Origin: Cupriavidus sp. U2
GTDB lineage: Bacteria > Pseudomonadota > Gammaproteobacteria > Burkholderiales > Burkholderiaceae
Assembly: GCF_009663685.2 (NCBI RefSeq)
Contig: NZ_RCOG02000007.1
Location: 1 to 64,000, forward strand
DNA length: 64,000 nt
Reading direction: 5' to 3'
Positions 16,457 through 24,652 of the stretch are shown piece by piece. The notes beneath the pieces are model-generated. The model was not told where the DNA came from and did not search any database. It was given only the letters and a program-made list of their open reading frames with translations. Position 1 is the stretch's first letter. Each line of letters starts with the position of its first letter. The position numbers were made by a program, and so were the translations under genes.

Positions 16457-17911
16457 ATGAGAAGAATTGCGGCAGTTGTGCCGGCTGTGATGTCGATCGC
16501 CCTCGCAGCATGCGGCGGTGATGGTTCGAACAACGGAGGGTCCCCCGTTACGCCCACGTCGCCACCCCAGGCGGCGGCTCCGACCAAAAACGTGGTCTTT
16601 TTCCTGGGCGACGGCATGGGTCTGACCACGCTCACCGCTGCGCGCATCTACAAGGTTGGCGAGGATGGCGATCTGACGATCGACACGATGCCGGAGAGCG
16701 GATTTGTCCGCACGTACTCGAACGATGCGCAGGTGACCGACAGCGCGCCGTCGATGGCAGCGTACATGACCGGCGTGAAAATGAACAACGAGGTCATCTC
16801 GATGACCCCGGAAACTCGCGCCACCGATGGCAGCGGCAAGGCCTACGTGTCGGGTGCCGACACCACCTGCCCGTCCAGCGGCAATGGCGCTGCCGTGCCG
16901 ACGCTGCTGGAACAGATGAAGGCTGCCGGCTACGGCACAGGCGTGGTCACGACCACACGCATCACGCACGCCACGCCGGCAGCCACGTACGCGCACATCT
17001 GCCATCGCGACGGCGAGAATGCCATCGCCGCGCAACTGGTGCCGTCGAACGCAGGCTTCAATGGCGCATTGGGCGACGGTGTCGACGTGATCTTCGGCGG
17101 TGGCCGCCAGCATTTCCTGGCAACCACTGCGGGTGGCAAGCGTACCGATGGCCGCGACCTGGTCAGCGAGCTGAAGACCGCTGGCTACACCTATGCCGCC
17201 AGCAAGACCGACTTCGACAAGATCACGGCCAGCAATTCGAAGGTGGTCGGCCTCTTCAATTCCAGTCACATGGAATACGACCTCGACCGCGATCCGGCCA
17301 AGGAGCCGAGCCTGGCCGAGATGACCGGCAAGGCCATCGACGTGCTGGCCGCAAAAAAGAAGGGCTTCTTCCTGATGGTGGAAGGCGGCCGTATCGACCA
17401 CGCGTTGCATGAAACCACGGCCCGCAAGGCGCTGCAGGATACGGCCGCATTCGACGACGCGCTCAAGGCCGCCATCGACAAGCTCAATGTGATCGACCCG
17501 GGCTTGAAGAACACGCTGATCGTCGTTACCGCCGACCACGACCATACGCTGGTGCTGAATGGTTACGCCAAGCGTACGGGCAAGACCAGCGATAGCAATC
17601 CGGGCGTGCTCGGTCTGGTGAAGGACTACGTCACCGGTTCCCTGAAACTCGATAGCGGCGGCAATCCGTTCTCGATCATCGGCTTCGGCAACGGCGAGAA
17701 CCGTCCTGCCACGCGCACGGCGCTGACCGACGTGATGGTCTACGAAAAGACCTATCACCAGGAGGCCGTGATCCCGATGCCTGTGGGCGGCGAAACGCAC
17801 GGCGGTACTGACGTGTTCATTGGTGCGATGGGCAATGGCGCCACCAACTTCTCGGGTGTGATGGACAACACCGAAGTCTTTGGCCTGATCAAGAAGTCGA
17901 TCGGACTCTGA
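16457..17911 (+). CDS. phoA: alkaline phosphatase, lipoprotein (PhoA-type)
   Basis: The 484-residue enzyme hydrolyses phosphate monoesters outside the inner membrane. The N-terminus has a lipobox (LAAC, C19) followed by a Ser/Pro/Gly-rich linker, so it should be lipid-anchored. Active-site elements are present: metal ligand D52 in 'LGDGMG', nucleophile S96 in 'TDSAPSMA', 'THATPAATYAH', 'EGGRIDHALH', 'TADHDH' and 'GETHGG'. A paralogue starts 30 bases downstream, indicating a tandem duplication in one operon. Starvation control by PhoB is expected for the family, but I see no convincing Pho box upstream. The enzyme needs zinc and lies near a zinc-efflux cluster. Confidence 0.93.
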   Translation: MRRIAAVVPAVMSIALAACGGDGSNNGGSPVTPTSPPQAAAPTKNVVFFLGDGMGLTTLTAARIYKVGEDGDLTIDTMPESGFVRTYSNDAQVTDSAPSMAAYMTGVKMNNEVISMTPETRATDGSGKAYVSGADTTCPSSGNGAAVPTLLEQMKAAGYGTGVVTTTRITHATPAATYAHICHRDGENAIAAQLVPSNAGFNGALGDGVDVIFGGGRQHFLATTAGGKRTDGRDLVSELKTAGYTYAASKTDFDKITASNSKVVGLFNSSHMEYDLDRDPAKEPSLAEMTGKAIDVLAAKKKGFFLMVEGGRIDHALHETTARKALQDTAAFDDALKAAIDKLNVIDPGLKNTLIVVTADHDHTLVLNGYAKRTGKTSDSNPGVLGLVKDYVTGSLKLDSGGNPFSIIGFGNGENRPATRTALTDVMVYEKTYHQEAVIPMPVGGETHGGTDVFIGAMGNGATNFSGVMDNTEVFGLIKKSIGL

Positions 17912-17940
17912 GCCCCAGCAACCAGAACGGAATACCGACC

Positions 17941-19341
17941 ATGAAAATCACGACCCGTATCGGTCTGCTGGCCGCCGCTGCCGCCAGCGCATGCCTGTCC
18001 CTGCCGGCGCACGCCGCGGGCGAGGCCAAGAACGTTATCTTCTTCCTGGGCGACGGCATGGGCCCCGCCACGGTCACCGCATCGCGCATCTACAAGTACG
18101 GTGAATCGGGCCGGCTGACGATGGAATCGCTGCGCCGCACCGCCCGCATCAAGACGTTCTCGAACGACGCGCAGACTACCGACAGCGCACCGTCGATGGC
18201 GGCCTACATGACCGGCGTGAAGATGAACAACGAGGTCATCTCGATGTCGGCCAACACGGTGGCCACCGCCCCGAGCGCCGACGTCAACGGCAACCGCACG
18301 ATCAATAACTGCGCCCCGACTAACGGCACGTCCGTACCAACGCTGTTGGAGTTGGCCAAGGCCAAGGGCAAGGCCACCGGCGCGATCACCACGACGGAAC
18401 TGACGCACGCCACGCCCGCCGCCACGTACTCCCATATCTGCCACCGCGATGCGCAATACCATATCGCGGCCCAGGCTGTGCCGGGTGGCGTGGGCTTCAA
18501 CACCGCGCTTGGCGATGGTGTGGATGTGCTGATGGGCGGCGGCCGCAACCACTGGACGCCGTACGACGCCACCACCAATACGCGTGGCCGTTTCGATGGC
18601 CGCAATCTGTTGACGGAAATGGCGGCAAAGGGCTACACCGTTGCGGCGACCCGTGACGAGATGGCGCAGGCCAACGGGACCAAGCTGATCGGCCTGTTTA
18701 GTTCGACAAGCCATCTCGAGTACGAAATCGACCGTGTGGCGGGCCGGGGTCAGGGTGCCACGCAGCCTAGCCTGTCAGATATGACGGCCAAGGCCATCGA
18801 ACTGCTGTCGAAGAATAGCAACGGCTACTTCCTGATGGTGGAAGGCGGACGTATCGACCACGCGCTGCACGGCACCAATGCCAAGCGTGCGCTGGAAGAC
18901 ACCATTGCCTTCGATGACGCCATCAAGCGTGCGCTGTCGCTGGTGGACCTGTCGAACACGATCATTGTGGTCACGGCTGACCATGACCACACGATGACCA
19001 TCAACGGCTACTCTCACCGTGGCAACCCGATCCTGGCCACTGCCACGGATTACAAGACGAAGCAGACCGCCAAGGCGGCCGACGGCATGCCGTACACGAC
19101 GCTGGTGTTCGGCAACGGCGGTACGCCGCGCAAGGCTACACGCGACGACCCGTCGCTGGTGGACACGACCGCCGACGGTTACCTGCAGGAAGTGGGTGTG
19201 AACCTGGGTACCCCGGGTTCGGAAACGCACGGTGGCGGCGACGTCATGTTGTTCTCGACCGGGCCTGGCAGTGCGCCACTGAAAGGCACGCTCGATAACA
19301 CCAAGGTATTTGGTGTTGTGAAGTCGGCGGCCGGTCTGTAA
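17941..19341 (+). CDS. alkaline phosphatase, periplasmic (PhoA-type)
   Basis: The second of two tandem alkaline phosphatases has 466 residues. It has an ordinary Sec signal peptide (cleavage after 'LPAHA') in place of a lipobox, so it should be soluble in the periplasm or secreted. The nucleophile is S82 in 'TDSAPSMAAYMTGVKMNNEV', and all zinc and magnesium motifs seen in the upstream copy are retained, including 'EGGRIDHALH', 'TADHDH' and 'GSETHGG'. The two copies differ mainly in their N-termini and around residues 110-130. One anchored and one soluble enzyme may serve different substrates or locations. Confidence 0.93.
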   Translation: MKITTRIGLLAAAAASACLSLPAHAAGEAKNVIFFLGDGMGPATVTASRIYKYGESGRLTMESLRRTARIKTFSNDAQTTDSAPSMAAYMTGVKMNNEVISMSANTVATAPSADVNGNRTINNCAPTNGTSVPTLLELAKAKGKATGAITTTELTHATPAATYSHICHRDAQYHIAAQAVPGGVGFNTALGDGVDVLMGGGRNHWTPYDATTNTRGRFDGRNLLTEMAAKGYTVAATRDEMAQANGTKLIGLFSSTSHLEYEIDRVAGRGQGATQPSLSDMTAKAIELLSKNSNGYFLMVEGGRIDHALHGTNAKRALEDTIAFDDAIKRALSLVDLSNTIIVVTADHDHTMTINGYSHRGNPILATATDYKTKQTAKAADGMPYTTLVFGNGGTPRKATRDDPSLVDTTADGYLQEVGVNLGTPGSETHGGGDVMLFSTGPGSAPLKGTLDNTKVFGVVKSAAGL

Positions 19342-19361
19342 GCCGGGTCTTGTCGCCCAGA

Positions 19362-19394
19362 ATGCGCGCGCATTGGTTACCGGTGCGCGCGCAT
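19362..19394 (+). repeat. 11-bp perfect inverted repeat after the phosphatases
   Basis: ATGCGCGCGCA (19362-19372) pairs perfectly with TGCGCGCGCAT (19384-19394). There is no T-run, so it is more likely an RNA-stability or processing hairpin between the phosphatase gene and the secreted-protein gene at 19431 than a terminator. Confidence 0.6.
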
Positions 19395-19430
19395 CGTCGT
19401 TGCAATGTCTCTATCGTTCCCGTCATACCC

Positions 19431-20135
19431 ATGAAGCATTTCATTCAGACCTTCCTGTTGGCGTCGCTCGCGGCGGGCGCCACGTCCATCGCTGGTGCTG
19501 CCGGTGCCGCCAGCACGGCCGACACGGCGCCGCTGGCCCTGCGCGTACAGCATGAGTTGTCGGTGCTCGGCAACGACGGTGTCAAGCGTGATATCGCCTT
19601 CAACGAGCAGGTCTACCGAAGTGGCGATGCTGTCTGGATCGAGCGCGAGATTCCCGCGGCTGTCCAGCATAAGCATCATGCCGGCGAGAAAGTGGAGAAC
19701 GGCCACAAGCACCTTGACACCGCCACGGCGGCCCGCTGGATCGCGCGCCAGCCCGACGGAAAGCTGCTGGTACGGCTCGTCAGCGACGAGAAGCGCCGCA
19801 CGTTCGAAGTCGGCCAGGGGGACTACGGCAATGTCGGATTTGATGGATCGTGGCCTGCGGCGCGCCATCTGCTCGATCCGGCCTTGCTCAAGACCATGAA
19901 GGCCGAAGGCCCGGTGCGCGATGGCGTGCAGGTCTATAGCGCACGCCGCGGCAACGACCGGCTGACGGTGCAATGGGACGTGGCGAACCAGTATCCGCGT
20001 GTGGTGCAGTCACGCAGCATGGACGGCACCCAGAGCAAGATGACGCGGGTCAGCCGCGTGACACTGCCCGCCTCGGCGCCATGGGAGCGCGCCCGCAAGT
20101 ATTCGCAGGGCGAGTATTCCGACCTGCTGGACTGA
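19431..20135 (+). CDS. secreted protein of unknown function in the phosphatase operon
   Basis: The ATG at 19431 starts a clear signal peptide (MKHFIQTFLLASLAAGATS...), giving 234 residues. Longer in-frame starts would remove it from the N-terminus. The mature protein is beta-rich and has a His cluster 'VQHKHHAGEKVENGHKHLD' around residues 80-98 that could bind metal. It has no membrane helix after the signal. It follows the two phosphatases in the same direction with only a hairpin between, so a common transcript is likely. I do not recognise the family. Confidence 0.7.
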   Translation: MKHFIQTFLLASLAAGATSIAGAAGAASTADTAPLALRVQHELSVLGNDGVKRDIAFNEQVYRSGDAVWIEREIPAAVQHKHHAGEKVENGHKHLDTATAARWIARQPDGKLLVRLVSDEKRRTFEVGQGDYGNVGFDGSWPAARHLLDPALLKTMKAEGPVRDGVQVYSARRGNDRLTVQWDVANQYPRVVQSRSMDGTQSKMTRVSRVTLPASAPWERARKYSQGEYSDLLD

Positions 20136-20246
20136 TACTCCGGGGCAGTCGACGGTACGACCCTTCGTGACTGGGGCCAGGGCTTTGGCATCCCGCTCTA
20201 CGCCCGGAACCGCAAAAGCGTCGCGGTCTCGTAAGCGAAGAGCTTC

Positions 20247-20285
20247 GATCCCTTGTGAGCGGCATATAGCAAGGGATCTTTTTTT
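20247..20285 (+). terminator. rho-independent terminator
   Basis: GATCCCTTG (20247-20255) pairs with CAAGGGATC (20270-20278), followed by seven T residues. It lies about 110 bases after the secreted-protein gene and probably ends the phosphatase transcript. Confidence 0.8.
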
Positions 20286-20376
20286 GGGATCACCGATTTC
20301 CTGTGATGACTATCTGGGGCCGGCGCTACGCACGAGTGCGGCCGCCCAAGTACCTCGCAAAATCGACCGCGAGGCT

Positions 20377-21174
20377 TCATGCATAGTCTCTGCTAACGAA
20401 ATCCTCAAGCATCAACACCTCCGTGGGGATGCTCAGGTACGTGTAGGTTACCCTCGCCTTGTCATAAAGGCGCTTGTCATTGGTGACGAACTGCTCGCAG
20501 CCGCTGGCATAAATGCTGTGGGCCACGTCATGCTCGAGAGAGCGTGACTGTCTGATTTGCTCAGGCAAATATGACGTCTCTTCCAAGAAGCCCATGGTGA
20601 GTTCGATTGCGCGCTGGAGCACGGGGAAATGGTAGGAAATCGTGGGCCAGTAGATGTCGTTGACGCCATGGGCCCTGCATATCAGCGGCAGATCACTTCG
20701 AAGAAGCAGTTCTAACCGGAGGTTCTCTCGGTCCTCCGGACTGGCCAGGAACTCGCTTGGTTGGTTGGACATCTGGTTTGCCAGATCTCCGCCAACGTTG
20801 GTCTTCTTTACGAAATCCCGCGTATACCAATCGTTCTTCTCGACAACCGGCTCTTTGCGATAGTGCCGCATGACCCGAAGAAAGCACTCGAGAGGCTGTT
20901 CTTCTTTCGTAACCATCGGGCCTAACGTCGTCGGAGACAATTGCACGTTCCGGCTAATTCGAGAAACATCGTCTATTTTGCAGAAAGCGGCCGCTAACCG
21001 ATCGAGCGGGGGAGTATCCGAAGGTCTTGCGAGCCACGAGGCAATCTCTTCCATGTGCGTCGGGCTGTAAGGAAATTTATGTCGATCGGACAGCGCGCCC
21101 ATTTTGGCGTGCAGAGCCGGGTTCGTGCCCTCGTGAAGGTGCGCAAAGAGGCTGTAATCCAGGTAAATTCTCAT
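20377..21174 (-). CDS. PIN-like domain protein, stand-alone
   Basis: I chose the ATG at 21174 because 'MRIYLDYSLFAHL' is a typical PIN-domain first strand with its Asp. An earlier in-frame start lacks this feel. Near the C-terminus 'SLEHDVAHSIYASG' and 'QFVTNDKRLYDKA' supply the further acidic residues and the TND motif of the PIN nuclease fold. PIN proteins cut RNA, often as toxins. Here the middle 150 residues are larger than in VapC (about 130 in total) and no antitoxin gene is adjacent, so it may be an abortive-infection or RNA-processing nuclease. The GC content appears lower than that of the flanks, which suggests transfer. Confidence 0.65.
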   Translation of the reverse strand: MRIYLDYSLFAHLHEGTNPALHAKMGALSDRHKFPYSPTHMEEIASWLARPSDTPPLDRLAAAFCKIDDVSRISRNVQLSPTTLGPMVTKEEQPLECFLRVMRHYRKEPVVEKNDWYTRDFVKKTNVGGDLANQMSNQPSEFLASPEDRENLRLELLLRSDLPLICRAHGVNDIYWPTISYHFPVLQRAIELTMGFLEETSYLPEQIRQSRSLEHDVAHSIYASGCEQFVTNDKRLYDKARVTYTYLSIPTEVLMLEDFVSRDYA

Positions 21175-21281
21175 GCAATGGAGTTTGCGTACTGTTAGGC
21201 GGGCACATACGTTTGGGAAATGCTGGCCGAACCTGAAGTTGGCGCATTCGCGCTGCACGTGGCTTGGGAGCAGTGGGAGTC

Positions 21282-21740
21282 TTACTTCTTCGACATTTGA
21301 AGGATTCTGAGCACGATGAGTGCGAAGGCAGTCGCGACGATGGCCGTCACCGCATGGCCCATGCCGGCGGCCACGCCGATCGCGGCAGCAATCCAGATGC
21401 TCGCGGCAGTTGTGAGCCCCCTGACGTGTGTCTCATTGTCCGGCTTCAGGATCGCCCCTGCACAAAGGAATCCGATGCCTGACGTGAGACCCTGAAGCAC
21501 GCGGCTCATGTCGGCAAGCTGCACGCCCGCCTGGAGGGGAACCACGACAAAAACGCATGCCCCCAGCGCGACGAGCATGTGAGTGCGCACGCCTGCGGAT
21601 TTTCCCGAGCTCTCCCGCTCGTACCCCAGCAAGCCCCCCAAAACGATAGAGACGGTCATTCGAACGACGGCACGTACTGCCTCGGCAGCATTAGCGAGAT
21701 CGGAGAATTCCGAGCTCAATGTGCGGATGATGTCGTTCAT
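21282..21740 (-). CDS. MgtC/SapB-family membrane protein, short form
   Basis: The 152-residue protein has about five hydrophobic helices and the MgtC core signature: 'GGLLGYERESSGKSAGVRTH' with the conserved Arg and Gly residues, 'GIGFLCAGAI' and 'VRGLTTAASIW'. It lacks the C-terminal soluble ACT-like domain of Salmonella MgtC. MgtC proteins modulate membrane potential and magnesium stress responses. The gene is divergent from czcN and shares its upstream region. Co-regulation by metal stress is therefore plausible but not shown by the sequence. Confidence 0.9.
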   Translation of the reverse strand: MNDIIRTLSSEFSDLANAAEAVRAVVRMTVSIVLGGLLGYERESSGKSAGVRTHMLVALGACVFVVVPLQAGVQLADMSRVLQGLTSGIGFLCAGAILKPDNETHVRGLTTAASIWIAAAIGVAAGMGHAVTAIVATAFALIVLRILQMSKK

Positions 21741-21990
21741 TGCGGAGCGTCTCTGGGTGTGTCCTGAAAATGGCCAAGACAGTCTATGTCCCAGAAGATG
21801 ACTGTCAGATTGCCGAGCTATGACACAACCAGATTCGCTGGCCTGGGGGGCAAGATTAACAACGTATTACATTTCGGCAATAAAGCCTGACAACGGAAGG
21901 GCAACCTTAGAATGCCGGCCATTAGTGCTCGTTTTCGCGCCAGTGTGTCCACTCGAAGTGCGCGACATTCTCCTCCAGCCCCCGAACCGC
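21741..21990. promoter_or_regulatory. divergent mgtC-czcN intergenic region
   Basis: This 250-base gap must hold the promoters of the leftward mgtC-like gene and the rightward czcN gene. It is richer in A+T than its flanks around 21850-21890. I see no single clear CzcR or MerR-type operator, so exact promoters are not called. Confidence 0.4.
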
Positions 21991-22641
21991 ATGACCGATT
22001 CTTCTATCTCCCCGTCCCACCCCGCTGGTCTCTCGAGGGCGCTGGACAATTTCCTGACACGCCACCGCATTGGCGTTTGGCGGGTTGTCGTAACGTTTGT
22101 CCTGGCAAGCCTGCTCTTTGGCCATTCCCGGTGGGACGGTACCTGGGTGTCGCCGCTGCTGCTGACGCTGGGGATGTTGGGGGTGAGCCTGGCCACGGTC
22201 GGGCGGCTCTGGTGCGCGTTGTACATTTCCGGGCGCAAGAACAATACCTTGGTGACCTCGGGCCCTTATTCACTGTGTCGCCATCCGCTCTATGTCTGCA
22301 ACTTGCTAGGCATTCTCGGACTAGGGGCGATGACCGAGTCGCTGGCGGTTACCGCAGTCCTGGCGCTCGCATTTGCGCTCATGTACCCGGCAGTGATTCG
22401 GACTGAAGACCGCTTTCTGGCTTCCGCCTTCCCGGAATTCGCCGAATACGCACGCCGTACACCAGCGTTCTTTCCCCGTCTGTCGCTGTATAGGGGGGAG
22501 TCGACATGGACGGTCCATGTGTCTTCCTTTCAACGCAATATTGCGGACTCGGTCTGGTTTCTCGGCCTGTCGGTGGTCGTGGAGTCGTTTGATCTGTTCC
22601 ATGACGCCGGCGTCCTCCGGGCGGTCGTGACGCTTGCCTGA
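21991..22641 (+). CDS. czcN: CzcN, isoprenylcysteine-methyltransferase-like membrane protein
   Basis: The ATG at 21991 gives 216 residues, the length I recall for CzcN. A longer frame upstream has no start signal. About four to five membrane helices are followed by the ICMT-type motif 'LVTSGPYSLCRHPLYV' and, later, 'EDRFLASAFPEFAEYARR', the S-adenosylmethionine-binding region of this family. CzcN is the first gene of the czc cluster in C. metallidurans. Its biochemical target is not established, and a role in regulating or modifying membrane components under metal stress has been proposed. The order czcN-(small gene)-czcI-czcC supports the name. Confidence 0.85.
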   Translation: MTDSSISPSHPAGLSRALDNFLTRHRIGVWRVVVTFVLASLLFGHSRWDGTWVSPLLLTLGMLGVSLATVGRLWCALYISGRKNNTLVTSGPYSLCRHPLYVCNLLGILGLGAMTESLAVTAVLALAFALMYPAVIRTEDRFLASAFPEFAEYARRTPAFFPRLSLYRGESTWTVHVSSFQRNIADSVWFLGLSVVVESFDLFHDAGVLRAVVTLA

Positions 22642-22670
22642 TGCGGGCAACTCCGCATACACGTACAGCC

Positions 22671-22850
22671 ATGCACTACGCTCACGTCTCCGATTCTGTC
22701 GTCGAGAGCATGCTCGTGATGCTGGTCGGCCTGATCGTCCTGTATGTGGGGTTCGCTGTCTATTTGCGGTGGAAGCATGGGCCCGCCCCCAAGCGTAAGA
22801 CTGATGAGGGGCGAAAGCGGCACCCCAAAACGAGCAGGCGAAAGCGATAA
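22671..22850 (+). CDS. small single-helix membrane protein between czcN and czcI
   Basis: The product has 59 residues, with one hydrophobic helix (SMLVMLVGLIVLYVGFAVYL) followed by a very basic tail, so the C-terminus should be cytoplasmic. The ATG at 22671 is preferred. Another in frame at 22641 overlaps the czcN stop. Small membrane peptides often adjust transporters or sensors. Its position inside the czc cluster suggests such a role, but I know of no characterised homologue. Confidence 0.5.
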   Translation: MHYAHVSDSVVESMLVMLVGLIVLYVGFAVYLRWKHGPAPKRKTDEGRKRHPKTSRRKR

Positions 22851-22955
22851 TCGTAATCTGCTCTTAATGCTGGTGATCGAGGATTCATGTAAACTTCGGC
22901 GACGGCCCAGCCGTTAGTACTTCAACCCCAAGCCCCCCGCACAGTCTCCCAAGGA

Positions 22956-23303
22956 ATGCGACGTTTCGTTCTGATCTTCGTGCTGCTCATTTTGCCGTTC
23001 CAGTTTTCCTGGGCGGCAGCGGCACGCTATTGTCAGCACGAGAAAGCCACGGCCACTTGGCACCTTGGGCACCACGAGCATCGTCATCAGCAGCCGGAAG
23101 GTAAAACGGATGCCGAGAAAAAGCCATTCGTGGATACAGACTGCGGGGTGTGCCATCTGGTCTCCCTCCCGTTTGTGTATGGACAGACGCAGGACGTCTT
23201 GATAGCTAATCGGGTCGAAGTGACCGATACGCAGCATGCGTCCGAGTTCTCGTCTCTGAATGCCAGGGCTCCCGACCGTCCTCAGTGGCAGCGTCTCGCT
23301 TGA
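22956..23303 (+). CDS. czcI: CzcI, periplasmic czc regulatory protein
   Basis: The 115-residue protein has a signal peptide (MRRFVLIFVLLILPFQFSWA) and a mature part with the metal-ligand-rich stretch 'LGHHEHRHQQPEGKTD' and a 'DCGVCHLV' Cys pair. CzcI in C. metallidurans is a small periplasmic protein encoded before czcC and implicated in control of the czc operon. Length, position and composition all agree. A 75-base gap separates it from czcC, where an internal promoter or processing site may lie. Confidence 0.87.
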   Translation: MRRFVLIFVLLILPFQFSWAAAARYCQHEKATATWHLGHHEHRHQQPEGKTDAEKKPFVDTDCGVCHLVSLPFVYGQTQDVLIANRVEVTDTQHASEFSSLNARAPDRPQWQRLA

Positions 23304-23378
23304 TCGGCGAGACGACGACTCTTTTTCTCCTATCGTTTCTCGCCGAATTCTCCTGGTCAAATACCTTGGTGCAATTCG

Positions 23379-24635
23379 ATGCGAAGACTATTTCTGCCGC
23401 TCGGGCTGGCGGTAGCATTTCTCAGCCCAAACTTTGCCGTAGCGCAATCTGACACCGGCACGTCCATGGTGCCCGTCTTCCCAAGGGAAGCGGCGGGACC
23501 GTTGACCCTCGAGGCCGCGTTGTCGCTGGCGGCAGGAAGCAATTTCAACCTGTCCGCCGCCGCCAAGGAACTCGATTCCACAGAAGGTGGGATCATGCAG
23601 GCCCGGGTTATTCCGAACCCGGAACTCCAGACGCTGGTCGAGGACACGCGGAAATCCACCCGTACATCCACCGCCCAGATGAATATCCCGATCGAACTGG
23701 GCGGCAAGCGCTCGGCTCGTATCAATGCCGCGGAAAGGACGCGCGAACTGGCGCAGGCAACGCTGGCTGGCGTTCGCGGCGACATTCGGGCGCAGGTAAT
23801 CGAGAGCTTTTTTTCCGTCTTGATCGCACAGGAACGCGTCAAGCTGGCAACTGGCTCCGCGGATATCGCTGCGCGGGGCGCGCAAGCCGCTTCACGCCGC
23901 GTCGCGGCCGGCAAGATCTCCCCGGTTGACGAAACTAAGGCACGTGTCGAACAGGCCAACGCCGAACTTGAATTGGCCGAAGCAACGGCGAGCCTGCAGT
24001 CCGCCCGTCAGGCGTTGACGGCGTTGTGGGGCAATGCATCGCCGCAGTTTGCCGAAGCACAGGGCAATCTGGACGCGCTGCCATCCAGGCCGGCGCCTGA
24101 ACTCCTTCAGAAGGAGCTGGAAAACTCACCGCTGGTGGCCGCAAGCCGCGCTGAACTTGACCGCCGCCAGGCATTGGTGGGCGTTGAGCGCAGCCGCCAG
24201 TATCCGGATCTGACAGTCAGTCTGGGTGCCAAGCGCGATACGGAAGCCAACCGCAACATGGCGGTGATCGGTGTGGCGATCCCGTTGCCGATTTTTGACC
24301 GGAATCAGGGCAACTTGTATTCGGCCATCCGCCAGGCGGACAAGGCGCAGGATGAATATCTGGCCAATCGCATCAGCCTGACCCGAAATCTCCTGATGGC
24401 ATCGAACCAGCTGTCGGTATCGCGCGCCTCGGCACAAACGCTGAAGCAGACCGTCTTGCCAGGCGCCGAGCAAGCCTTCAACGCGGCGACCATTGGCTTC
24501 GAGGCCGGCAAGTTCAATTATCTGGACGTCCTGGATGCCCAGCGCACGCTGTTCCAGGCACGCATCCGCTATCTCGGCGTGCTTGGACAAACCTATCAGG
24601 CGGCGACCACGATCGATCGCATTCTGGGACGTTAA
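23379..24635 (+). CDS. czcC: CzcC, outer-membrane factor of the Co-Zn-Cd exporter
   Basis: The 418-residue protein has a signal peptide (cleavage after 'NFAVA') and the two-fold repeated helical pattern of TolC-type outer-membrane factors, seen as paired long Ala/Leu-rich helices around residues 90-200 and 300-410. CzcC forms the exit duct that joins CzcA and CzcB and discharges cations outside the cell. The length equals that recorded for C. metallidurans CzcC. It is followed after 17 bases by czcB, indicating a polycistronic czcCBA message. Confidence 0.93.
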   Translation: MRRLFLPLGLAVAFLSPNFAVAQSDTGTSMVPVFPREAAGPLTLEAALSLAAGSNFNLSAAAKELDSTEGGIMQARVIPNPELQTLVEDTRKSTRTSTAQMNIPIELGGKRSARINAAERTRELAQATLAGVRGDIRAQVIESFFSVLIAQERVKLATGSADIAARGAQAASRRVAAGKISPVDETKARVEQANAELELAEATASLQSARQALTALWGNASPQFAEAQGNLDALPSRPAPELLQKELENSPLVAASRAELDRRQALVGVERSRQYPDLTVSLGAKRDTEANRNMAVIGVAIPLPIFDRNQGNLYSAIRQADKAQDEYLANRISLTRNLLMASNQLSVSRASAQTLKQTVLPGAEQAFNAATIGFEAGKFNYLDVLDAQRTLFQARIRYLGVLGQTYQAATTIDRILGR

Positions 24636-24652
24636 GACGGGATTCATAAAAC

